A stretch of 39,959 nt of DNA from SAR324 cluster bacterium REDSEA-S27_B3 (GTDB lineage: Bacteria > SAR324 > NAC60-12): NCBI GenBank assembly GCA_001627865.1, contig LUQO01000043.1:1-39959 (forward strand), read 5' to 3'. The position numbers were made by a program, and so were the translations under genes. Positions 24,100 to 32,056 of this stretch are shown piece by piece. Numbering within the stretch: position 1 is the stretch's first letter; the number at the start of each line of letters is the position of its first letter. Below the pieces are notes generated by a model that worked only from the letters and a program-made list of their open reading frames with translations, searched no databases and had not been told where the DNA came from.

Positions 24100-24930
24100 A
24101 TGCCCAAAGTCCTCACTCAACAGCAAATCAATCAATACCACAAACAAGGATTCATCTCTCCAATCGACGTTTTGTCGGAAGATGAAGCCTTATCGTATAA
24201 GGAACGCCTTGAAGCAGCCGAGCGGGAGTATCCGGATGATTTCAATCTGGAAAACAGAAACAACGCCCATTTGTCGCTGACTTGTCTTGATGAACTGGTG
24301 CATCATCCTGTGATTGTCGATGCGGTAGAGGATTTGATCGGACCGGATATATCGTTATGCGCCAGTGTTTTGTTTATCAAGGAATTGGAAAGCGCGGGTT
24401 TTGTAAGCTGGCATCAGGATGCGACATACATGGGTTTTATACCGCACGATTTTGTCACACCATGGCTGGCGCTGACACCCAGCAATCGGGTAAATGGCTG
24501 TATGAGCATGATACCCGGCAGTCATATCGATCACATTCGCAAACATTCAGACACCTTTGATGAAGACAACATCCTTACACGCGGGCAGGTGGTTTGTGAT
24601 GTTGATGAATCCAACGCGGTTGATTTGATTCTTCGAGCAGGTCAAATGTCATTGCACCATGCTGAAGTGATTCATGGCTCACAACCAAACCTGAGTGATG
24701 AACGGCGAATTGGATTTGCAATTCAATCATATATGCCTCCGAACGTACGTCAGACAGCCGGTAAAGATTATCGACTGCATATTCGTGGAAACAATTATTT
24801 CGAGAATAATATTGAACTTCGCCGACCACAGTTTGATATGGAGAAGCGTAGTGTTGCCGACCGGAAAGCTGTTAACGCTAATATGGCAGATATTTTATAT
24901 CGGGGGGCAAAGAAGAAGCGTGCTTACTGA
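24100..24930 (+). CDS. PhyH-family Fe(II)/2-oxoglutarate oxygenase
   Basis: A 276-residue PhyH family oxygenase with an intact metal triad: His105 and Asp107 in SWHQDATY, and His192 in AEVIHGSQPN; Arg202/Arg203 would hold 2-oxoglutarate. It is cytosolic and would hydroxylate a small substrate using O2. It is clearly related to the PhyH protein at 995-1798: both share SxLTPASV/TPSNR...GCM, PGSH, a GEDNIL/DEDNIL block and HHxxVxHxS. That relationship is what makes the Asp substitution in the latter stand out. The next gene is a third, more distant PhyH protein. The substrate is unknown. Confidence 0.88.
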   Translation: MPKVLTQQQINQYHKQGFISPIDVLSEDEALSYKERLEAAEREYPDDFNLENRNNAHLSLTCLDELVHHPVIVDAVEDLIGPDISLCASVLFIKELESAGFVSWHQDATYMGFIPHDFVTPWLALTPSNRVNGCMSMIPGSHIDHIRKHSDTFDEDNILTRGQVVCDVDESNAVDLILRAGQMSLHHAEVIHGSQPNLSDERRIGFAIQSYMPPNVRQTAGKDYRLHIRGNNYFENNIELRRPQFDMEKRSVADRKAVNANMADILYRGAKKKRAY

Positions 24931-25033
24931 TTAAAGTTATTTTAAGTTCGATGCATCAAGCGAGATTCAATCAGCTTGATTGGTAAGACGATGCTCGATT
25001 AAGATTTCTATTCAACAATGTACTGTTCAGTAA

Positions 25034-25912
25034 ATGTCAAAAGTGCAGCAAAACAGCAGCAAATTTCAGCAGGTTTCTGAGTTCCAGCTGACTGATTGTG
25101 TAATCAGTGAAAATGCCATATCAGCATACAAGGAGGATGGAGTTGTATGCTTAAGGAATGCTTTCTCACAAGATTGGCTGGATGTGATTGAGCAGGGCAT
25201 ATCACAGGCACTGACTGGCGCAAGCGAGAATTTGGACATTGTTAAGAAGTCCGGAGACTATGGACGTTTTTCGGTAAGTTCTCAGGCATGGAAAAAAGTT
25301 GGGCCGTTCAGAGAATTCATTTTTGAAAGCCATATTGCTGATCTGGCATGGCCTTTTCTGGAATCCAGATATATGAGTTTGTTTTATGATTTTCTGCTGA
25401 TCAAGGAAGCAGATAGTAAAAACGCGGCTACACCCTGGCATCAGGATCATTCCTACTATCCTCTGCGCGGAACAAAAGTAATTAACTGTTGGGTTGCGCT
25501 GGATCATATTCCGCAATTTACAGCGCTGAGATTTTATCGTGGTTCGCATAATGCGAAGATCGTGTATCGTGCAGTAAACTTTGAGGATGAAGCAGCTGAC
25601 TATTTGCATGTTCGCAAAGAGCGTCTTGAACCTCCTGATATTGATCATGACAGCAACATTGAAGTGCTTAGTACAGAAATGAACCCGGGAGATATGCTGG
25701 TATGGAATTCTTATATCTTTCACAGTGCACCGGGAAATACTTTGGATAGAAGACGTGCCGCCTTCTCAACTAATTGGGCCGGAGACGATGTTACTTTTGA
25801 TGAGGTGCCTGCTCTGGAAACATACCTCGACTCAAAGTTAAAAACCGGTGATAGATTAATAAGTGAAAAATTCCCTCTGGTTAGAGGGGCCATACCACAG
25901 ACAGCTGGATGA
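25034..25912 (+). CDS. PhyH-family Fe(II)/2-oxoglutarate oxygenase (divergent member)
   Basis: A 292-residue PhyH family protein. Metal ligands are His136 and Asp138 in PWHQDHSYYPL and His230 in YIFHSAPGN; Arg239/Arg240 follow in the expected place. Its N-terminal region is longer than that of the neighbour at 24100 and the two share little beyond the core motifs, so they are not recent duplicates. It lies 103 bases downstream on the same strand. A cytosolic hydroxylase of unknown substrate. Confidence 0.86.
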   Translation: MSKVQQNSSKFQQVSEFQLTDCVISENAISAYKEDGVVCLRNAFSQDWLDVIEQGISQALTGASENLDIVKKSGDYGRFSVSSQAWKKVGPFREFIFESHIADLAWPFLESRYMSLFYDFLLIKEADSKNAATPWHQDHSYYPLRGTKVINCWVALDHIPQFTALRFYRGSHNAKIVYRAVNFEDEAADYLHVRKERLEPPDIDHDSNIEVLSTEMNPGDMLVWNSYIFHSAPGNTLDRRRAAFSTNWAGDDVTFDEVPALETYLDSKLKTGDRLISEKFPLVRGAIPQTAG

Positions 25913-25934
25913 AGTAACGAGCTGACTTATCGAT

Positions 25935-26018
25935 TCACAAATTGATAACTCTTCGCAGAAAATCGGCAACCTGTTCCGGTGCCTTTTCGCTGTATCTGTC
26001 TCTACTGCAAAACGGCAT
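25935..26018 (-). pseudogene. Remnant of an alpha/beta-hydrolase gene, C-terminal end
   Basis: A 27-codon minus-strand frame ends SEKAPEQVADFLRRVINL and a stop. The last residues match the C-terminus of the esterase at 27328-28278 (AIFLRRVLNL), and the DNA of the two 3-prime ends is identical at 24 of 28 positions from the stop codon inward. An in-frame TGA lies just upstream of the first ATG, so no full gene is present. It is best read as the tail of a deleted hydrolase gene. Confidence 0.55.
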
Positions 26019-26057
26019 GTCAGCTCAGTTGTCAGACTGCAAAAAACATTGTGCTCT

Positions 26058-26082
26058 AATGTGCATTAGTGTACACTATAAC
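26058..26082. promoter_or_regulatory. Toxin-antitoxin operator (TGTACA-centred palindrome)
   Basis: TAGTGTACACTA at 26067-26078 is a perfect 12-base palindrome with the core TGTACA. It directly adjoins a near-palindrome AATGTGCATT (26058-26067). A -10-like TATAAC (26077-26082) overlaps its right edge. YefM antitoxins are known to bind paired palindromes with a TGTACA core, so this is very likely the autoregulatory operator of the toxin-antitoxin pair that starts at 26130. Confidence 0.65.
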
Positions 26083-26129
26083 TGATTATCAATTATTCAC
26101 CCTTATATTTTTTTTTAGTTGAGGCAGTC

Positions 26130-26351
26130 ATGAGAAGTATTACTTTTACCGAATTTCGTAAAAATGCATCAACTATCATCTCAGAAGTTGAAAATGGAGA
26201 GATGATTCAATTAATACGTCACGGAAAACCTGTAGCAGAAATTTCACCAGTTCAAGGTGAAACAATTACTTTACCTTCTTGGAAAAGGCCAGGGTTGAGA
26301 CTTACAACAAAGGGATCCGGCATATCTCAGGCTATTCTTCAGGAACGCTAG
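26130..26351 (+). CDS. Antitoxin, Phd/YefM family
   Basis: A 73-residue protein with the Phd/YefM N-terminal DNA-binding fold: SITFTEFRKNASTIISEVE, then MIQLIRHGKPVAEISPV. It would bind its operator through the N-terminus and neutralise the toxin through the C-terminal tail. GAGG precedes the ATG. The toxin gene starts 5 bases after the stop. A TGTACA palindrome lies about 55 bases upstream. Confidence 0.88.
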   Translation: MRSITFTEFRKNASTIISEVENGEMIQLIRHGKPVAEISPVQGETITLPSWKRPGLRLTTKGSGISQAILQER

Positions 26352-26356
26352 ATTAC

Positions 26357-26770
26357 ATGAATGTTTTTTTTGATTCATCGGCTTTTGCCAAGAGGTATAT
26401 TGAGGAATCCGGAAGTGAAGAAATTGAGCGTTTGTGTTTGCAAGCTTCAGAAATTGGATTAAGTGTCATTTGTTTCCCGGAAATTCTTTCAGCATTGAAC
26501 ATGCGGCTAAGAGAAAGAAATATCAATTCAGTCGAATATTATAAGGCAAAGGAAAGGCTTGTTGAGGAGCTAACCGATATTCAAATCATTAATCTTACAT
26601 CCAAAATTATTGCAAAGACAGGGATGCTCCTGGAAAACTATGTTTTGAAGACTATGGATGCTTTACACATAGCATGTGCTATTGAGTGGGAAGCTGAGTT
26701 GTTTGTAACTGCCGATCATAGGCAAGCAAAAGTTGCAAAGCACGAAAAATTGGTAACAAAGTTAAGCTGA
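26357..26770 (+). CDS. PIN-domain toxin, VapC-like
   Basis: A 137-residue PIN-domain protein counted from the ATG at 26357; a longer frame begins inside the antitoxin gene and is not favoured. The acidic metal-binding residues of PIN ribonucleases are present: Asp6 (FFDSSAFAKR), Glu42 (FPEILSAL), Asp101 (TMDALHIA) and Asp120 (TADHRQ). It is paired with a Phd/YefM antitoxin rather than a classic VapB. It would cleave RNA in the cytosol when freed from its antitoxin. Confidence 0.88.
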   Translation: MNVFFDSSAFAKRYIEESGSEEIERLCLQASEIGLSVICFPEILSALNMRLRERNINSVEYYKAKERLVEELTDIQIINLTSKIIAKTGMLLENYVLKTMDALHIACAIEWEAELFVTADHRQAKVAKHEKLVTKLS

Positions 26771-26806
26771 TTTACTAAAACTAAACTATAAAGAAAGAGA
26801 ATTATT

Positions 26807-27292
26807 ATGTCTCCTGATAAAAGAATTGAAGAGTTAAAACTGGCTCTTCCTGAACCAATAAAGCTCCCACCGAATGTGAAACTTCCTTTTTCCTGGGTTC
26901 GTGTTCGCGGAGATAGAGCCTATGTTTCGGGACATGTTGCTTTGAACCCGGACGGCAGTATTTCTGAAATAAAAGGAAAAGTTGGCGCCGAGGTATCAAT
27001 AGAACAAGGATATCAGGCAGCCCGTCTTACAGGACTTGCGATTTTGAGCAGCCTGAAATGTGAACTAGGTTCACTTGACCGAATTTCCGCGTGGCTTCGA
27101 GTATTTGGCATGATCAATGTTGCGCCGGGTTTCGTGCAGACACCTCCGGTGATAAATGGATTTTCGGACTTGATTATCGATGTATTCGGTGAAGACATAG
27201 GAGACCATTGTCGGTCAGCTGTGGGGTTAGCAGAGCTGCCCTTCAATACACCGGTTGAGATTGAGGCAGAAGTTGAAATTTCACCGAAATGA
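26807..27292 (+). CDS. RidA (YjgF/YER057c/UK114) family protein
   Basis: A 161-residue RidA-superfamily protein. The conserved pattern RVRGDRAYVSGHVALNPDG, VFG and the C-terminal HCRSAVGLAELPFNTPVEIEAEVEI are typical; Arg136 is in the position of the catalytic arginine that binds the carboxylate of enamine/imine intermediates. It is longer than canonical RidA (about 125-130) and fits the longer subfamily. Canonical RidA hydrolyses reactive 2-aminoacrylate made by PLP enzymes; the role of the longer members is less certain. The ATG follows AGAAAGAGA. It lies 36 bases after the toxin gene. Confidence 0.85.
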   Translation: MSPDKRIEELKLALPEPIKLPPNVKLPFSWVRVRGDRAYVSGHVALNPDGSISEIKGKVGAEVSIEQGYQAARLTGLAILSSLKCELGSLDRISAWLRVFGMINVAPGFVQTPPVINGFSDLIIDVFGEDIGDHCRSAVGLAELPFNTPVEIEAEVEISPK

Positions 27293-27327
27293 ACAAGAGA
27301 AATTAACAAATCAAATAATGATTCTCT

Positions 27328-28278
27328 TCACAAATTGAGGACTCTGCGTAGAAAAATTGCGGATTGATCCAGCGCTGTGACTGCCGCGTCCAGCATGCTG
27401 CAGTAGTGCAAAAAACCATGTAGAACTCCCTCATGCAGGTGAAGTTCTGCAGAAACTCCTGCCCTTTCAAGTAAAGCAGCAAGCGCTGTGCTGTCATCCT
27501 GTAATGGGTCCAATTCTGCAACAATCAGGCAGGAATGCGGAAAACCGTCTAAATCCGCATTGAGAACGTCAAGCCGCAAATCTGTCATTTCTTCTTCAGA
27601 ATTCAGGTAAGATTCCCGATAGAATGCCCTGTCATCTTCTCCCATACCATCTTCTGAACTACCATACAGACGTGAAGAACACGAGTCCCGTAAACCGAAC
27701 CAGCCGTAAACCAATAATAGTCCGGACAAATAATTTTTCATGCTGAGCGCAGCACCCATGCTAAGACTTGCTCCGGCAGAATCCCCACCAAGGGCAACAC
27801 GTTCCGGATCTAAATTGAGAGCCGGGAATTTTTGTTTGTAATCACGATTTTTCAGCCAATTCAAAACTGACATTGTTTCCTCAAGAGCAACAGGAAACTT
27901 TTGTTCCGGAGACAAAGAATATTCCACACCAAGCACGGCACAACCGCAGCGATTTGCCAGTTCACGCATGATTCTGTCATGAGTATCATTGCTGCCAACA
28001 ACAAACCCTCCCCCGTGCAGATATACAAGCAGTGGCAAACAATTTTTTGGATTTGGATGATAAATTCGTATTGAGACCTCTCCAGCCGGTCCTTTGACTG
28101 CTGTTTCCAAAATGGTCGAAATCTTTGGACCTCCGGAATTCCAGAACTTGCGTTCCTGCGCATAAAGTTCCCGAACCTGATGCAGTGGAGTTTCCGTAAT
28201 TGAATACGGGGTTACCAATGCTGCGCTTTTTTGCAGAACAGACTGCATTTGAGGATGAATTGATGGCATAGTTGACAT
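27328..28278 (-). CDS. Alpha/beta-hydrolase esterase, hormone-sensitive-lipase (HSL) family
   Basis: A 316-residue cytosolic esterase, counted from an ATG at 28278; an ATG at 28335 would add 19 residues and cannot be excluded, as neither has a good ribosome binding site. It has the oxyanion motif HGGGF (88-92), nucleophile Ser167 in GGDSAGAS, Asp257 in AELDPLQDD and His287 in VLHGFLHY, the full HSL triad. Such enzymes hydrolyse short-chain esters. It is divergent from the dmdA-like gene and convergent with RidA. Its 3-prime end is duplicated in the remnant at 25935. Confidence 0.88.
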   Translation of the reverse strand: MSTMPSIHPQMQSVLQKSAALVTPYSITETPLHQVRELYAQERKFWNSGGPKISTILETAVKGPAGEVSIRIYHPNPKNCLPLLVYLHGGGFVVGSNDTHDRIMRELANRCGCAVLGVEYSLSPEQKFPVALEETMSVLNWLKNRDYKQKFPALNLDPERVALGGDSAGASLSMGAALSMKNYLSGLLLVYGWFGLRDSCSSRLYGSSEDGMGEDDRAFYRESYLNSEEEMTDLRLDVLNADLDGFPHSCLIVAELDPLQDDSTALAALLERAGVSAELHLHEGVLHGFLHYCSMLDAAVTALDQSAIFLRRVLNL

Positions 28279-28430
28279 ATGTAAAAAATTTATACTTTGT
28301 TTAAGTGAGAATGTTAATGGTTTAAAATAATTCATACTTCAATGATTTTCTGCAGAAAGCAAGTAATAATTCAGATCAGTGCAGCATGTTAAATCTACAC
28401 AAACATTGTTAAATCAGCCGTGAAAATAAC

Positions 28431-28458
28431 TTGCCATAAACGTATTCTTTGTTATTGT
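28431..28458 (+). promoter_or_regulatory. Probable sigma-70-type promoter of dmdA
   Basis: TTGCCA (28431-28436), a 16-base spacer and TATTGT (28453-28458) precede the dmdA ATG at 28533 and would leave an untranslated leader of about 65 bases. The remainder of the gap 28279-28430 is AT-rich with no gene seen, apart from the possible 5-prime extension of the esterase. Confidence 0.4.
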
Positions 28459-28532
28459 TAGCCTCGGTTCAGTTTTGTTTCCCGGATGATTACAATCCAA
28501 GAAAATTAATTACATTTCACTACAGCATAGTC

Positions 28533-29648
28533 ATGAATCCGGAACTGTTGATTTCCAACCGGATACGCTCCACACCCTTCACCAGCCATGTGGAAGCCTG
28601 CGGTGTAAAAGCCTACACTGTGTACAACCACATGCTGCTGCCTGCATTTTTTCGCGGGATTGAAGAAGATTACTGGCACCTTTGTGAAGCAGTGCAGGTG
28701 TGGGATGTTTCCTGCCAGCGACAGGTTGAAATCATAGGTCCGGACGCAGACAAACTTGTGCAGCTGATGACTCCACGTGATATTTCAGCTGCTCAGATCG
28801 GTCAGTGCTTATATGCTCCACTGTGCGATGAAAATGGATTAATGATCAATGATCCGATTCTGATTAAGATAAAACAGGATAAATGGTGGTTCTCTATTGC
28901 AGATACGGATGTACTGCTCTGGGCCAAGGGTCTGGCAACAGGATTCGGGTTTGATGTGCAAGTTTATGAGCCTGACATCTGGCCGCTTGCCGTTCAGGGA
29001 CCCAAAGCAGAAGAACTTGTGGTGAGAGTATTTGGTGAAGAAATCAGTGATATCGGATTTTTCAGGGGAGAATGGAATAATTTTGAAGGTGCTTCAATGT
29101 TTGTGGCACGCTCAGGCTGGAGCAAGCAGGGCGGTTTCGAAATATATGTGAATGACGCTCGTCTTGGCAGAAAACTATGGGACGAACTCTTCGCCAGAGG
29201 TGAAGACCTGAATGTAGGGGTTGGATGTCCGAATTTGATTGAGCGGATTGAAAGCGGACTACTGTCTTTTGGAGCAGACGCAACTTACAAAACAACACCG
29301 TTTGAATGCGGGCTTGACCAGTATGTCAGCCTCGATGCTGACATTGAAAGCCTGAGCATAAACGCGCTGAGAAAGCATGTGCCTAAAACCAGGCTTGTTG
29401 GATTGGTTATTGCCCGCAAAGTTGATCTGGCTGGCAGGGAAGTTTTAGCTGGCAAAAAAATGATCGGTGAAATCACATCCCACACCTGGTCACCCCGATA
29501 TTCTGTTTACCTGGCCTACGCGAGGTGTGATCTCAAAGAAATAGCAGGCTTGGATGAGTTGGAAGTTAATACCGGCACCGGCTCTGATAATGGCCAAATT
29601 ACTGAGCTTCCGTTTGATTTTGCATCACTTGGTTTGAGCGGTAAATAA
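28533..29648 (+). CDS. dmdA: DMSP demethylase DmdA-like (GcvT family)
   Basis: A 371-residue tetrahydrofolate-dependent methyltransferase of the GcvT fold. DmdA moves a methyl group from dimethylsulfoniopropionate to tetrahydrofolate, leaving 3-methylmercaptopropionate. The N-terminus TPFTSHVEACGVKAYTVYNH, then EDYWHLCEAVQVWDVSCQRQ, LAVQGPKAEEL and SGWSKQGGFEIYV, closely follow DmdA of SAR11 as I remember it, and the length is nearly the same (369). An upstream in-frame extension to 28449 is not favoured because the family N-terminus begins at 28533. A DmdB-type CoA ligase gene follows 133 bases later, which supports the call. Glycine-betaine or dimethylglycine demethylases are related alternatives. 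Confidence 0.82.
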   Translation: MNPELLISNRIRSTPFTSHVEACGVKAYTVYNHMLLPAFFRGIEEDYWHLCEAVQVWDVSCQRQVEIIGPDADKLVQLMTPRDISAAQIGQCLYAPLCDENGLMINDPILIKIKQDKWWFSIADTDVLLWAKGLATGFGFDVQVYEPDIWPLAVQGPKAEELVVRVFGEEISDIGFFRGEWNNFEGASMFVARSGWSKQGGFEIYVNDARLGRKLWDELFARGEDLNVGVGCPNLIERIESGLLSFGADATYKTTPFECGLDQYVSLDADIESLSINALRKHVPKTRLVGLVIARKVDLAGREVLAGKKMIGEITSHTWSPRYSVYLAYARCDLKEIAGLDELEVNTGTGSDNGQITELPFDFASLGLSGK

Positions 29649-29656
29649 TGAGTCAG

Positions 29657-29690
29657 ATACCGCAAGTGAGGTATTTTGACTTTTTATGAA
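29657..29690 (+). terminator. Weak terminator-like hairpin after dmdA
   Basis: ATACC (29657-29661) pairs with GGTAT (29670-29674), followed by T-rich TTTTGACTTTTTAT. The stem is only five pairs, so it is a weak candidate; readthrough into the CoA ligase gene is likely. Confidence 0.25.
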
Positions 29691-29781
29691 CACATCATTT
29701 AAGATCACATAACACTGAAAGTGTGCAGCAAAAATCGACTCAGAGCAGTAGCAATTTTAATGAAAAGAATGAGTTTGACTT

Positions 29782-31401
29782 ATGAAAGAAGCATACGAAG
29801 CGCTTGATTTTAATCCTGCTAATTACGTTCCGCTTACACCTATCTCTTTTCTGCACCGCACCGCGGATATTTATGCTGAACGTGAGGCAATTATTTATGG
29901 TGAAAGACGTTACACTTGGCGGGAGTGCAGGGAACGCTGCATTTGCCTTGCTTCCGGTCTTGCCGAATCAGGCATCAGCGAGGGGGATACAGTAGCAGTT
30001 CTGGCCTTCAATACACCGGAAATGTTTGAAGTGCATTTTGCTGTGCCGATGTCTGGCGCTGTTCTCAATACCATCAACACAAGGCTTGATGCTGACACAG
30101 TGGCCTACATCCTTGAGTTTGGCCAGGCAAAGGCGCTGATAGTGGACAGGGAACTGCTTCCGCTGGCCAAAAAAGCGCTTCAGCAAATTAAGCTCAAACC
30201 GATCTTAATCATGATTGATGATGAGTCTGCTGCAGAGAAGCCTGATGTAGAGCTTGATGTTTTGAATTATGAGGAACTGGTCAGCTCTGGTGTTTCTGAA
30301 TTCAGTTGTCCTCCCCTGAAGGACGAATGGCAGGCACTGGCGCTTAATTTTACTTCCGGAACAACAGGCCGTCCTAAAGGAGTTGTGTATCATCATCGCG
30401 GCGCCTACCTGATGTGCATGGGTACAGTCGCCGGATGGGAATTGCCAAGGCACCCCAGATACCTTTACTGTGTGCCAATGTTTCACTGCAACGGCTGGTG
30501 CCATGCCTGGACCATGACCTTGATGGCCGGAACCATTGTCTGCATGCGTGCATTCAGTCCGCAGCTTCTCTTTGAACTGCTCGAACGTTACAAAATTACA
30601 CATTTTGGAGGTGCACCTGTTGTATTGAACATGCTGGCAAATGCTCCGGAAGAGCAGCAAAAGCGTTTTGACCGCACAATAAAGGTAATCACTGCTGGAG
30701 CGCCTCCTCCAGCAAAGGTTCTGGAAAGCATGAAAAAATTCGGTTTTGAAGTCATGCATGTATATGGTTTGACTGAAACATACGGCCATGTTCAACAGTC
30801 GGTATTTCAGCAGGAATGGCTAGATCAGAGCGAGGAACGACAGGCGGAACTCCTGGCACGGCAGGGTGTTCGTTTCCCGATGATGGAGTCAGTACGAGTG
30901 ATTGATCCGCAGACAAAGAAACCTGTACCTGCTGACGGCGAAACTGTTGGCGAAATTGTAATGCGTGGCAATACGGTAATGAAAGGTTATCTGAACAACG
31001 TCAAGGCAACTGACGAAGCATTCGAAGGAGGCTGGTTTCACAGCGGTGACCTGGCGGCTGTTCAAGCAGACGGTTACATTCAGATTAAGGATCGTGCCAA
31101 GGATATTATTATTTCAGGAGGAGAAAATATTTCTTCTGTGGAAATTGAAAATGTGCTTTACAGGCATCCTGCTGTTGGCGAAGCGGCAGTTGTTGCAATG
31201 CCTGATGAAACCTGGGGTGAAGCCCCATGCGCGTTTATTGAGTTGAAAGCTGGTGAGACGACAGATGCTGAGCAGATAATAGAATTCTGCACTGATCACA
31301 TTGCCCGTTTCAAGAGGCCGAAAAAGGTAATTTTCGGGCCTTTGCCAAAAACCGCGACAGGGAAAATTCAAAAACATGAACTCCGTCAGCGGATAAGATA
31401 A
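29782..31401 (+). CDS. dmdB: Acyl-CoA synthetase, probable DmdB (3-methylmercaptopropionate-CoA ligase)
   Basis: A 539-residue AMP-forming acyl-CoA synthetase. The phosphate loop TSGTTGRPKG (about 190-200), YGLTET (about 331), the hinge SGGENISSVEIENVLY (about 446) and the C-terminal PKTATGKIQKHELR with the catalytic Lys are all present. PMFHCNGWCHAW near 232 carries the His and Trp typical of medium-chain and DmdB-type ligases. The length equals that of described DmdB proteins as I recall them. Immediately downstream of dmdA, it would activate the demethylation product with CoA and ATP. A medium-chain fatty acyl-CoA ligase is the alternative. DmdC and DmdD are not in the window. Confidence 0.8.
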   Translation: MKEAYEALDFNPANYVPLTPISFLHRTADIYAEREAIIYGERRYTWRECRERCICLASGLAESGISEGDTVAVLAFNTPEMFEVHFAVPMSGAVLNTINTRLDADTVAYILEFGQAKALIVDRELLPLAKKALQQIKLKPILIMIDDESAAEKPDVELDVLNYEELVSSGVSEFSCPPLKDEWQALALNFTSGTTGRPKGVVYHHRGAYLMCMGTVAGWELPRHPRYLYCVPMFHCNGWCHAWTMTLMAGTIVCMRAFSPQLLFELLERYKITHFGGAPVVLNMLANAPEEQQKRFDRTIKVITAGAPPPAKVLESMKKFGFEVMHVYGLTETYGHVQQSVFQQEWLDQSEERQAELLARQGVRFPMMESVRVIDPQTKKPVPADGETVGEIVMRGNTVMKGYLNNVKATDEAFEGGWFHSGDLAAVQADGYIQIKDRAKDIIISGGENISSVEIENVLYRHPAVGEAAVVAMPDETWGEAPCAFIELKAGETTDAEQIIEFCTDHIARFKRPKKVIFGPLPKTATGKIQKHELRQRIR

Positions 31402-31484
31402 GACGATTGTTCTGTTGTTTTGTCCTTTAGAAGCAGGCAAAAAACAAAAAAAATGTATTTAAGTGAGAAACTTTTAAAAAAAAT

Positions 31485-31513
31485 TTGACACAGCTTAATT
31501 CTGGTGTTAGTCT
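31485..31513 (+). promoter_or_regulatory. Sigma-70-type promoter of the cox-like operon
   Basis: A perfect TTGACA (31485-31490), a 17-base spacer and TAGTCT (31508-31513) lie about 76 bases before the CoxS-type ATG at 31590. This is the best promoter match in the window. The rest of the gap 31402-31589 is AT-rich and shows nothing else. Confidence 0.6.
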
Positions 31514-31589
31514 TTGCATTTTGGAAGACAAAAGAGTGATGAATCCGTGCTGACGGTGAATAAATAAATATTCTTAGGAGGAAAAATCG

Positions 31590-32048
31590 ATGGAAGTTTC
31601 AATGACAGTAAACGGCACCTCATACACACATGATGTGGAGCCACGCACACTTCTTGTGACTCATTTACGCGAGAACCTGCGGCTGACCGGTACTCATGTG
31701 GGCTGTGACACAAGCAGCTGCGGAGCCTGCACCATCATCGTTGATGGTGAAACAGTGAAATCCTGCACTTTGCTTGCTGTGCAATGTGAAGGTGCGGAAA
31801 TTAAAACAATAGAAGGGATGGCTGAGAACGGAAAACTGCATCCTATACAGGAAAGTTTCCGTGAGAAACACGGATTACAATGCGGATTCTGTACTCCGGG
31901 AATGATACTGTCTTCATGGCAGTTGCTGGAGAGAAATCCTAATCCGTCAGAAGATGAAATCCGGCACTCGTTAGAAGGAAACTTCTGCCGCTGCACCGGT
32001 TACCAGAATATTGTCACAGCGGTTCAGGATGCCGCCACTAAAGTATAG
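31590..32048 (+). CDS. 2Fe-2S subunit of a molybdenum hydroxylase (CoxS-like)
   Basis: A 152-residue cytosolic iron-sulfur protein. The N-terminal plant-type cluster is [21 protein letters not shown] (four Cys, starting near residue 39); the C-terminal second cluster is CGFCTPGM together with [10 protein letters not shown]. The length is standard for CoxS/small xanthine-dehydrogenase subunits. It passes electrons from the Mo centre to the FAD subunit. AGGAGG sits nine bases before the ATG. The CoxL-type gene starts eight bases after its stop. Confidence 0.95.
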   Translation: MEVSMTVNGTSYTHDVEPRTLLVTHLRENLRLTGTHVGCDTSSCGACTIIVDGETVKSCTLLAVQCEGAEIKTIEGMAENGKLHPIQESFREKHGLQCGFCTPGMILSSWQLLERNPNPSEDEIRHSLEGNFCRCTGYQNIVTAVQDAATKV

Positions 32049-32056
32049 GAGACTCA

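Noticed and set aside
26279..26356. Toxin start inside the antitoxin gene
   Set aside because: The N-terminal extension would read antitoxin codons in another frame; the PIN fold begins at the ATG at 26357.
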